This document shows, piece after piece, positions 1 through 5,164 of a stretch of 11,243 nt of DNA (position 1 is the first letter of the stretch; every line of letters starts with the position of its first letter). The position numbers and the translations under genes were made by a program. The stretch is from positions 1 to 11,243 of the forward strand of contig CANPZA010000040.1 of NCBI GenBank assembly GCA_947588915.1, given 5' to 3'. This DNA comes from an uncultured Clostridia bacterium (GTDB lineage: Bacteria > Bacillota_A > Clostridia > TANB77 > CAG-508). A model generated the notes under the pieces. The model worked only from the letters and a program-made list of their open reading frames with translations, had not been told where the DNA came from and did no database searches.

Positions 1-1
1 A

Positions 2-67
2 AAAATGAATATTGGAAAAACCATAAAAGATATATTTATGGGAAAGAAAAAAATATTTGCATTTTGA
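2..67 (+). CDS. C-terminal end of an upstream gene (partial)
   Basis: An open frame enters from the left edge and stops at TGA 65-67, just before a terminator-like hairpin. The visible peptide is short and lysine-rich (it includes KTIKDIFMGKK). An internal ATG lies at 5-7 with no clear ribosome binding site before it, so this is more likely the tail of a longer gene than a complete small one. No family can be assigned from about 20 residues. Confidence 0.3.
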   Translation, partial: KMNIGKTIKDIFMGKKKIFAF

Positions 68-73
68 TTGTTA

Positions 74-113
74 AACGAGCCTTCCATTTCTAGGAAAGCC
101 CGTTGTTTTTTAT
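74..113 (+). terminator. Intrinsic terminator of the upstream gene
   Basis: The arms 74-85 and 93-104 are inverted repeats (AACGAGCCTTCC and GGAAAGCCCGTT, two imperfect positions) around a 7-base loop. A T-rich run follows at 103-114. The T-run lies on the right, so it ends plus-strand transcription entering the window. It also separates that transcript from the convergent minus-strand gene ending at 115. Confidence 0.6.
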
Positions 114-114
114 T

Positions 115-372
115 TCAAAAAGGTAAATCTTCATTTTCAAATATTTCATCTTTGTCATCATAAAAATATTCTTCCAAGTCATCATCAAAATATTCTTCTA
201 AATCATCATCAAAAGAATCTAGATATTCTAAATAATCTAAAAAAAGAATAATAAAACTTTCAAACGCATCATCTGGCATAGATTGTATCATTTTTATAAA
301 TTCCTGTTTCATTCTTTTAGTTTCATTTGCAAATGGGAAATTATTACTATCTTTATTGCTTTGTTTTTTCAT
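115..372 (-). CDS. Small acidic hypothetical protein with duplicated DDDLEEYF motif
   Basis: This 85-residue protein is not a family I recognise. The N-terminal third is basic and polar. The middle (about 25-50) reads as an amphipathic helix (MIQSMPDDAFESFIILFLDYLEYL). The C-terminal third is extremely acidic and contains the octapeptide DDDLEEYF twice in tandem. There is no signal peptide or membrane segment. AAAGGA lies about 13 bases upstream of the ATG, and a TTGTTA-17-TATAAT promoter lies further up, so expression is plausible. It is monocistronic and convergent with the gene entering from the left. The acidic tail could bind a basic partner or cations, but that is a guess. Confidence 0.6.
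   Translation of the reverse strand: MKKQSNKDSNNFPFANETKRMKQEFIKMIQSMPDDAFESFIILFLDYLEYLDSFDDDLEEYFDDDLEEYFYDDKDEIFENEDLPF
167..214. repeat. Two tandem 24-bp repeats inside the acidic small gene
   Basis: Units 167-190 and 191-214 match at 22 of 24 positions. 24 bp is a whole number of codons, so each unit encodes one EEYF/DDDL block and copy-number change would keep the reading frame. Both differences (C/T and G/A) are transitions. Confidence 0.85.
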
Positions 373-406
373 ATAATTTATATTCCTTTCAAATTAATTT
401 AATATA

Positions 407-435
407 ATTATATAAGAAATATATGATTTTAACAA
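407..435 (-). promoter_or_regulatory. Promoter of the acidic small gene
   Basis: On the minus strand the -35 is TTGTTA (430-435) and the -10 is TATAAT (407-412), separated by exactly 17 bases. The -10 lies about 35 bases upstream of the start codon at 372. Sequence match only. Confidence 0.5.
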
Positions 436-505
436 TACTTTTACTCTTTTTTTCTTATAAAACCATTATCTTGTAACAAAAACTTTAACATAATGTTGTA
501 AACTA

Positions 506-534
506 TTGACAATAATAAAAAAAAATAATATAAT
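506..534 (+). promoter_or_regulatory. Promoter of the tRNA-Lys region
   Basis: This is a perfect consensus promoter: TTGACA (506-511), a 17-base spacer, TATAAT (529-534). The next elements on the plus strand are the tRNA-Lys(UUU) remnant at 598 and the intron-bearing tRNA-Lys(CUU) at 696. No comparable promoter is visible between those two, so both probably lie on one transcript. The rest of 436-597 is AT-rich and holds nothing else I can identify. Confidence 0.65.
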
Positions 535-597
535 AAAAAAAGTTTTAAAAATGCTTTTTTTTAATATGTTGCTAAAAATATATAGAAAATTAAATAT

Positions 598-637
598 ATG
601 TTATTAGCTCAGTTGATAGAGTAGCAGACTTTTAATT
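598..637 (+). pseudogene. Decayed 5' half of tRNA-Lys(UUU)
   Basis: Positions 605-637 match the 5' half of a bacterial tRNA-Lys. They show T8-A9, a D-stem GCTC/GAGT (607-610 and 619-622) with loop AGTTGATA, A26, an anticodon 5' stem GCAGA (624-628) and an anticodon loop CTTTTAA (629-635) with anticodon UUU. The similarity ends one or two bases after the loop: no 3' anticodon stem, T-arm or CCA end follows before 696. The expected acceptor 5' strand (598-604, ATGTTAT) is no longer GC-rich. The remnant shares its promoter region with the next tRNA. Calling it Lys(UUU) is inference from the loop. Confidence 0.75.
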
Positions 638-695
638 AAATTGTTTATAAATTGTAAAAAAGGCATTAAATACTTAAAAACAAATAATTGAATAT

Positions 696-965
696 GGGTG
701 ACTAGCTCAGTTGGTAGAGCAGCTTACTCTTGACATAATTAGGAGCATTATAGAGAAACTTATAATTGAAAACACCGCTAATTCGGGGAAACCTGTAAAA
801 TGGCAATCCCGAGCTAGAAGAAGGCAAATTTCTTCGAGTGTAGAGACTTTATACGGTGTACCTAAGGCTAAAAGCTATGGTAAAGAGAAAGTCCAGACTA
901 CAATGTGAAAACGATGTAGCAATGTAATCAGAAGGTCGAGGGTTCGACCCCCTCGTTGCCCACCA
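696..965 (+). tRNA. tRNA-Lys(CUU) interrupted by a group I intron
   Basis: The exons are 696-730 and 925-965, giving a 76-base mature tRNA with encoded CCA (963-965). The acceptor is GGGTGAC/GTTGCCC with discriminator A962. The D-arm is GCTC-AGTTGGTA-GAGC, the T-arm is GAGGG-TTCGACC-CCCTC, and the variable loop is AGGTC. Joined exons give the loop CTCTTAA, anticodon CUU (Lys), split between U35 and U36. The anticodon stem GCTTA (722-726) against TCAGA (928-932) has two mismatches, G27-A43 and U30-C40, which is abnormal for a healthy tRNA. tRNA-Lys(UUU) elsewhere could read AAG by wobble, so this gene may be dispensable. A terminator follows immediately. Confidence 0.9.
731..924 (+). ncRNA. 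Group I self-splicing intron (194 nt) in the anticodon of tRNA-Lys
   Basis: The internal guide AUUAGGAG (738-745) pairs GGAG with 5' exon CUCU (727-730). This places the diagnostic U-G wobble (U730-G742) at the 5' splice site. AUUA pairs with 3' exon UAAU (925-928) as P10. P2 is 747-752/761-766. P3 is ACACCG 772-777 with CGGTGT 854-859. P4 is TCGGG 783-787 with CCCGA 808-812, and P5 is short. P6 is 813-815/837-839 and P6a is GAAGAA 817-822 with TTCTTC 830-835. P7 is G843 plus 845-850 with 888-894, A844 bulged. P8 is 859-862/879-882. P9 is 898-902/915-919, capped by a GAAA tetraloop (907-910). The intron ends in G924. It has no endonuclease gene and the core looks intact, so autocatalytic splicing is expected. 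The 65-codon frame at 711-908 is chance. Confidence 0.93.
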
Positions 966-966
966 T

Positions 967-1000
967 AAATTCCTTATATATTTTTGTATAAGGAATTTTT
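967..1000 (+). terminator. Intrinsic terminator after tRNA-Lys
   Basis: A perfect 12-bp stem pairs AAATTCCTTATA (967-978) with TATAAGGAATTT (987-998) around an 8-base loop, and the T-run continues to 1000. It starts two bases after the encoded CCA. The stretch 1001-1115 beyond it is AT-rich with no identifiable feature. Confidence 0.85.
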
Positions 1001-1115
1001 AATTTTAGCTTGTTACTAATTTTGAGTATATACTTAAAACTTTAATATTTAAAATTGTTTATTTATTAGAGGTTTGCTAAAAGAATAAAATATATTATTG
1101 CAAATATAGTTAATA

Positions 1116-1144
1116 TTGATTTTTAATAATGTTTATGATATGAT
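1116..1144 (+). promoter_or_regulatory. Promoter of the CapA-family gene
   Basis: TTGATT (1116-1121), 17 bases, then TATGAT (1139-1144). The ribosome binding site AAAAAGG (1174-1180) and the ATG at 1192 follow. This supports the later start, since a transcript beginning near 1151 would leave almost no leader before the in-frame ATG at 1165. Confidence 0.5.
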
Positions 1145-1191
1145 TTTTGTAAATAATATAAAAAATGTATTATAAAAAGGAAATTATTATT

Positions 1192-2451
1192 ATGAAGAAA
1201 CAAAAAACACAACCAAAAAGAAAACTTAATTATTTTAAAGTATTTATGTGTATATTTTTATTAGTAATTATAATTTTTGGAATATCAAGATTAACACACA
1301 AGAAAGATAATAATAATCAGCAAGAATTATCTAAAGAAATAGAAGAAATTCAAATCCCACAAGATAGTATTGCAAACATTGTGGCAATAGGAGATACTCT
1401 ATGCCATAGTCAAAATTTTAAAGATGCATATGATAGTTCAACAGGAATATATGACTTTTCACCAATGTTTAAATATGTTAAAAAGTATTTTGATGATGCA
1501 ACAGTAGCAGTTGGAAACTTAGAAGCAACATTTGCAGGTGCTGAAAGAGGATATAGTGGATATCCAACATTTAACACACCTGAAGGATTAGCAGTAGATT
1601 TAAAAGAATTAGGATTAGATATAATGACTACTGCAAATAATCATGCTTTAGATATGGGATATTCAGGATTAGTATCAACATTAAATTACTTAGATGCAGC
1701 TGGACTAGAACATACAGGTAGGGCGAGAACTCAAGAAGAACAAGATAAAATATTATTTAAAGACTTAAATGGAATAAATACAGCATTTTTGTCATTTACA
1801 TATGGAACAAATGGTATTCCTGTTCCAGAAGGAAAAGAATATTGCGTTAATTTAATTGATAAAGAGTTTATAAAGAAAAAAATAGACCAAGCAAAAGAAG
1901 AGGGAGCAGAACTTATTTGTGTTAGTATGCATTGGGGTGATGAATATAAAACAAAACCAAATTCTACTCAAGAAGAATTAGCAGAATTTCTGATAAAGAA
2001 TGATGTACAAGTGATTTTAGGTTGTCATCCACATGTATTAGAGCCAATTGAAATGAAAACAGTAAATATGGAAGATGGAACAACAAAAACAGGTTTTGTT
2101 ATATATTCTATGGGAAATTTTTTCTCAGCACAAACATATCCTAATACTAGAAATACCCTTATTTTAAATATTCAAGTGAGAAAAGATGGGACAACTAACG
2201 AAATAAGCATAGATAATGTGACATATACTCCTATATATGTATATGATAACAATTTAGGACAAAATCCAAATGCAAATGGAAATGATAGATATGAATTATT
2301 AGATATTGAAACAATTATTGCACAATACGAAGCAGGAATAGGAAATTGGAATCAAACAATGTATAATTTAGCAAAAACAGAATTAGAAAGAACTAAAAAT
2401 ATTTTAGGCCCAGAGATATTTAATCATATAGAAAATGAGAAAACGAAATAA
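1192..2451 (+). CDS. CapA-family (PGA_cap) membrane-anchored metallophosphoesterase-like protein
   Basis: This 419-residue protein starts at the ATG preceded by AAAAAGG; the in-frame ATG at 1165 has no such site. A basic N-terminus and one hydrophobic helix (about 13-31) anchor it, with the rest probably outside. The CapA/PGA_cap calcineurin-like domain shows its motifs in order: GDT (67-69), NLE (109-111), NNH (149-151), HWGD (247-250), GCHPH (277-281) and SMGNF (306-310). These are the family's metal-binding positions. The founding member, Bacillus CapA/PgsA, takes part in poly-gamma-glutamate export, but no capB, capC or capD partner is present here. A role in a surface polymer or in cell-envelope phosphoester hydrolysis is possible and the substrate is unknown. 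Monocistronic. Confidence 0.88.
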   Translation: MKKQKTQPKRKLNYFKVFMCIFLLVIIIFGISRLTHKKDNNNQQELSKEIEEIQIPQDSIANIVAIGDTLCHSQNFKDAYDSSTGIYDFSPMFKYVKKYFDDATVAVGNLEATFAGAERGYSGYPTFNTPEGLAVDLKELGLDIMTTANNHALDMGYSGLVSTLNYLDAAGLEHTGRARTQEEQDKILFKDLNGINTAFLSFTYGTNGIPVPEGKEYCVNLIDKEFIKKKIDQAKEEGAELICVSMHWGDEYKTKPNSTQEELAEFLIKNDVQVILGCHPHVLEPIEMKTVNMEDGTTKTGFVIYSMGNFFSAQTYPNTRNTLILNIQVRKDGTTNEISIDNVTYTPIYVYDNNLGQNPNANGNDRYELLDIETIIAQYEAGIGNWNQTMYNLAKTELERTKNILGPEIFNHIENEKTK

Positions 2452-2471
2452 CAAATCGCTTTCTCATTTTT
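2432..2471. terminator. Probably bidirectional terminator between convergent genes
   Basis: The arms 2432-2446 and 2456-2470 pair at 14 of 15 positions around a 9-base loop. A T-run lies on the right (2467-2471) and AAAA on the left, giving a T-run on the other strand. The arm overlaps the last codons of the CapA-family gene and its TAA stop sits in the loop. It can end both that transcript and the convergent metal-resistance operon finishing at 2519. Confidence 0.8.
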
Positions 2472-2483
2472 ACATCACAAATG

Positions 2484-2514
2484 TTTTCCACAAAAGATAC
2501 AAAGATGTGGATAA
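2484..2514. other. Pair of DnaA-box-like 9-mers in inverted orientation
   Basis: TTTTCCACA (2484-2492, plus strand) and TTATCCACA (2506-2514, minus strand) both fit the DnaA box consensus TTWTNCACA and point toward each other 13 bases apart. They sit between the terminator and the end of the HMA gene. There is no dnaA, dnaN or AT-rich unwinding arrangement to suggest an origin. They also form an 8-of-9 stem, so an mRNA hairpin is an alternative. The match is real but the function is unproven. Confidence 0.35.
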
Positions 2515-2518
2515 CTAT

Positions 2519-2722
2519 TTATAATATTTCAAAACCAAGATCTACAATCTTGTCTTTTATTTTAGATTCTAAAGAGTCATTATCTACTGAAACAGTAACA
2601 GTACCTTTTTTATGATCAGCTATTACTTTTTCCACTCCATCTATACTTTTAACTGCATTTTGAATTCTATTTTCACATCCAGTACACATCATACCAGTTA
2701 CATTAAAAGTAATTTCTTTCAT
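2519..2722 (-). CDS. Stand-alone HMA metal-binding protein (CopZ-like fold)
   Basis: This 67-residue single-domain protein has the HMA ferredoxin-like fold. The metal loop is GMMCTGCE (about 10-17) with Cys13 and Cys16, followed by the typical helix, the strand VEKVIADHKKGTVTV and the C-terminal KDKIVDLGFEIL. It is the right size for a soluble metallochaperone such as CopZ. It starts 22 bases after the ATPase stop, with a perfect AAGGAGG site, so it is the last gene of the operon. The partner ATPase lacks such a domain, so this protein probably does that job in trans, carrying or buffering Zn, Cd, Pb or Cu. Metal preference cannot be read from the CxxC loop alone, and the ATPase argues against copper. 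Confidence 0.88.
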   Translation of the reverse strand: MKEITFNVTGMMCTGCENRIQNAVKSIDGVEKVIADHKKGTVTVSVDNDSLESKIKDKIVDLGFEIL

Positions 2723-2744
2723 AATTTTACCTCCTTATATAAAT

Positions 2745-4583
2745 TTATTTTATTTTTAAAGCTCTTAATGAGTTTAAAATAGCAATAATAGATACACCTA
2801 CATCTGCAAAAACTGCTTCCCACATTGTTGATATTCCAAAAGCACTTAAGCAAAGTATAATTAATTTAACAAAAATTGAAAAAATTATATTTTGTTTTAC
2901 TATTTTAAGAGTTCTTTTAGATAATTTTATTGAACTTACAATCTTTGATAATTCATCTGTCATAATTACGATATCAGCTGCTTCAATTGCACTATCTGAA
3001 CCTAAAGCACCCATTGCAATTCCTATATCAGATAGGGCTAAAACTGGACTATCATTAATTCCATCACCCACAAATATAACTTTTCCATTTTTAGTTTTTG
3101 TTTTGATAATTTGTTCTAATTTTTCTGCTTTATCAGTTGGAAGTAAATCTGTATAAACTTCATCTATATTTAATTTATGTGCAACAGCTTCTCCGACAGA
3201 TTTTCTATCACCTGTTAACATTATAGTTTTCTTAATATTATTTTCTTTCAAATTTTTAATAGTATTATAAGCATCTTTTTTTACCTTATCTGAAATTAAA
3301 ATGTTACCAACATATTTTTTATCAAGAGAGACATATAAAATTGTACCAATTTCTCCGCTTTTCACATAATCAATTTTGTGCTTTTCCATTAATTTATCAT
3401 TTCCAATAAGTACATTTTTACCATTAACAGTACAACTTATTCCAAGTCCTGGTAATTCTTCAACATTTGAAATTAACTCACTATCAATTTCTTTATTATA
3501 AGCTTTTTTTAATGATAAAGATATAGGATGATTTGAATAATTTTCAGCATAAGTTGCAATCTCTAATAATTCACTTTTAGAAATTCCAATAGGATTAATT
3601 TCTTGAACTTCAAAAATCCCTTCTGTTAATGTACCAGTTTTATCAAATACGGCAATTTCAGCTTTTGATAAATATTCTAAATAGTTACTACCTTTAATTA
3701 ATATACCCTCCTTAGATGCTCCACCTATTCCTGCAAAAAAACCCAATGGTATGGATATTACTAATGCACAAGGGCAAGATACAACTAAAAAAGTTAATGC
3801 TCGATATATCCATGTATAAAAGTTTCCATCATTAAGCAATAATGGAGGAAATATAATAATAATTAATGCAATTAAAACAACTATTGGAGTATAATATTTT
3901 GCAAATTTTGTAATAAAGTTTTCTGATTTTGATTTTTTGTTACTTGCATTTTCCACTAAATCTAATATCTTAGATACAGTAGACTCTCCGAAATTTTTTG
4001 TAACACATAATTCAATTAAGCTAGTTTTATTTATACAACCACTTATAACATTATCACCTATTGTAACTTCTCTTGGTACAGATTCTCCAGTTAAACTAGA
4101 AGTATCTAACAAAGAACAGCCATTAATAATTTTACCATCTAGAGGTATTTTTTCACCAGGTTTTACTAAAATAGTATCTCCTATATTAACCTCATTTGGA
4201 TCAACTTTTATGATTTCGTTATTTTGTTTTATATTTGCAAAATCAGGTCTTATATCCATTAATTCTGTAATAGATTTTTTTGATTTATTAACAGCATAAT
4301 CTTGCATTGTTTCACCTATTTGGTAAAGCAACATAACAGCGATTGCTTCTGGAAATTCACCGATTGCAAATGCACCTATTGTTGCAATTGTCATGAGAGA
4401 GTTTTCATCTAAAAACTTTCCCTTAAAAATATTTTCAATTGCTTCTTTGATTACGCCAAATCCTACAATTATATAACTTATAAAATATAGAATATGATTA
4501 ATAAAAATATTATCGAAATGGAAAAATAGTGCAATCAAAAATATTATTAGTGAAAAAAATATTTGAATTATTTTATTTTTCAT
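2745..4583 (-). CDS. cadA: P1B-type heavy-metal exporting ATPase (Zn/Cd/Pb, CadA/ZntA type)
   Basis: This 612-residue membrane ATPase pumps divalent soft-metal ions out of the cytoplasm. It shows the actuator TGES (165-168), the metal-binding SCPCAL in a membrane helix (CPC 270-272), the phosphorylation motif DKTGTLT (Asp314), the nucleotide-domain HP (352-353), MLTGD, and the hinge GDGINDSP (506-511). Membrane helices flank each module. In the last two helices, Lys573 and the DVG (594-596) in FADVG are the signature of the Zn/Cd/Pb subgroup rather than the copper one. It begins directly with membrane helices and has no N-terminal HMA domain, which is encoded downstream as a separate gene. 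The start is the ATG preceded by GGAGG; a TTG four codons earlier overlaps that site. It overlaps the repressor gene by 11 bases, indicating translational coupling. Confidence 0.92.
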   Translation of the reverse strand: MKNKIIQIFFSLIIFLIALFFHFDNIFINHILYFISYIIVGFGVIKEAIENIFKGKFLDENSLMTIATIGAFAIGEFPEAIAVMLLYQIGETMQDYAVNKSKKSITELMDIRPDFANIKQNNEIIKVDPNEVNIGDTILVKPGEKIPLDGKIINGCSLLDTSSLTGESVPREVTIGDNVISGCINKTSLIELCVTKNFGESTVSKILDLVENASNKKSKSENFITKFAKYYTPIVVLIALIIIIFPPLLLNDGNFYTWIYRALTFLVVSCPCALVISIPLGFFAGIGGASKEGILIKGSNYLEYLSKAEIAVFDKTGTLTEGIFEVQEINPIGISKSELLEIATYAENYSNHPISLSLKKAYNKEIDSELISNVEELPGLGISCTVNGKNVLIGNDKLMEKHKIDYVKSGEIGTILYVSLDKKYVGNILISDKVKKDAYNTIKNLKENNIKKTIMLTGDRKSVGEAVAHKLNIDEVYTDLLPTDKAEKLEQIIKTKTKNGKVIFVGDGINDSPVLALSDIGIAMGALGSDSAIEAADIVIMTDELSKIVSSIKLSKRTLKIVKQNIIFSIFVKLIILCLSAFGISTMWEAVFADVGVSIIAILNSLRALKIK

Positions 4584-4959
4584 TATTACCTCCAAGTTTC
4601 ATTTTATGTTCTATATGTTCAATACCTACTTCAAATAATTGTTTAATATGGTCATCATCTAGCATATAGTAAACTTCTTTTCCTTGTTTTCTATACTTTA
4701 CAATTCCACTTTTTCTTAAAGTTCCTAATTGATGTGATATTGAAGACTTGCTCATTCCTAGTACATTTGCAATATCACACACACACATTTCATTCTGATC
4801 AAGAGCAAAAAGTATTTTTGTTCTTGTGATATCTCCAAGAATTTTAAAGAATTTAGCTAATTTGTTAAATAAATCTTCATCTTGCATATTTTTTAATGTA
4901 CTGTCTACAATATCTTTATGAATTATATTACAATCACAAATAAATTCATTTTTTGACAT
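4573..4959 (-). CDS. cadC: ArsR/SmtB-family metal-sensing repressor (CadC-like)
   Basis: This 128-residue winged-helix repressor has its recognition helix at about 69-85 (MSKSSISHQLGTLRKSGIV). It carries both metal sites known in the family. The CadC-type site has Cys8 and Cys10 near the N-terminus plus Cys59 and Cys61 in EMCVCD. The C-terminal helix site is Asp102, His104, His115 and His118, with exactly the 2-11-3 spacing of CzrA. Such proteins bind the operator as dimers and leave it when Zn, Cd or Pb binds. It is the first gene of the operon, with AAGGAGG seven bases before its ATG, and directly upstream of the exporter it should control. In CadC the N-terminal cysteines are Cys7 and Cys11, so the closer CxC spacing here is a small departure. 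Confidence 0.92.
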   Translation of the reverse strand: MSKNEFICDCNIIHKDIVDSTLKNMQDEDLFNKLAKFFKILGDITRTKILFALDQNEMCVCDIANVLGMSKSSISHQLGTLRKSGIVKYRKQGKEVYYMLDDDHIKQLFEVGIEHIEHKMKLGGNNEK

Positions 4960-4981
4960 AGATAAACCTCCTTTAATACAA

Positions 4982-5038
4982 TTGAATAGATATTCAACTT
5001 ATATTTATATTATAGTTGAACACTTATTCAATTGTCAA
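4982..5038 (-). promoter_or_regulatory. Metal-operon promoter with two ArsR-type operators
   Basis: On the minus strand the -35 is TTGACA (5033-5038), the spacer is 18 bases and the -10 is TATAAT (5009-5014). The inverted repeat 5016-5031 (TTGAACA-CT-TATTCAA) fills the spacer. A second, perfect copy at 4982-4997 (TTGAATA-GA-TATTCAA) lies between the -10 and the ribosome binding site. Both resemble the TGAATA/TATTCA half-sites of CzrA/CadC operators. A repressor on the first would block RNA polymerase binding and on the second would block elongation, so metal-inducible autoregulation is the likely outcome. Confidence 0.8.
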
Positions 5039-5102
5039 CAGTTTTTTTAAAATTTATATATTTTTTAAAAAATATATAAATTATGTAAATTTATAAAAAT
5101 TA

Positions 5103-5131
5103 TTGACAAAATAAAAGAAAAAGGCTAAAAT
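5103..5131 (+). promoter_or_regulatory. Promoter of the corA-like gene
   Basis: TTGACA (5103-5108), 17 bases, TAAAAT (5126-5131). It is divergent from the metal-operon promoter, with about 65 bases between the two -35 elements. Neither metal operator overlaps it, so co-regulation by the repressor is not suggested. Confidence 0.6.
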
Positions 5132-5164
5132 AATAATATTGGAAAAAATAAAGGGGTGATGGAT

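Noticed and set aside
638..695. A second intron or a 3' half for the tRNA-Lys(UUU) remnant
   Set aside because: No T-arm, acceptor 3' strand or group I core element can be found in these 58 AT-rich bases. The faint similarity to the intron start is within chance for such composition.
711..908. 65-residue open frame starting in the D-arm of the tRNA-Lys
   Set aside because: It runs through the tRNA exon and the structured core of the group I intron. It has no ribosome binding site and no protein-like pattern, and it is not a homing endonuclease.
1192..2451. A poly-gamma-glutamate capsule operon
   Set aside because: Only a CapA-family gene is present. No ligase (CapB), CapC or CapD-type gene is adjacent, and the gene is flanked by a tRNA terminator and a convergent operon.
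3937..4299. 120-codon plus-strand open frame inside the ATPase gene
   Set aside because: It is a shadow of the opposite strand, with no ribosome binding site and no family features, while the ATPase motifs are unambiguous.
2519..4583. Copper exporter with CopZ chaperone
   Set aside because: The last membrane helices have the Lys and DxG features of the Zn/Cd/Pb subgroup, and the regulator is CadC-like rather than CsoR or CopY.
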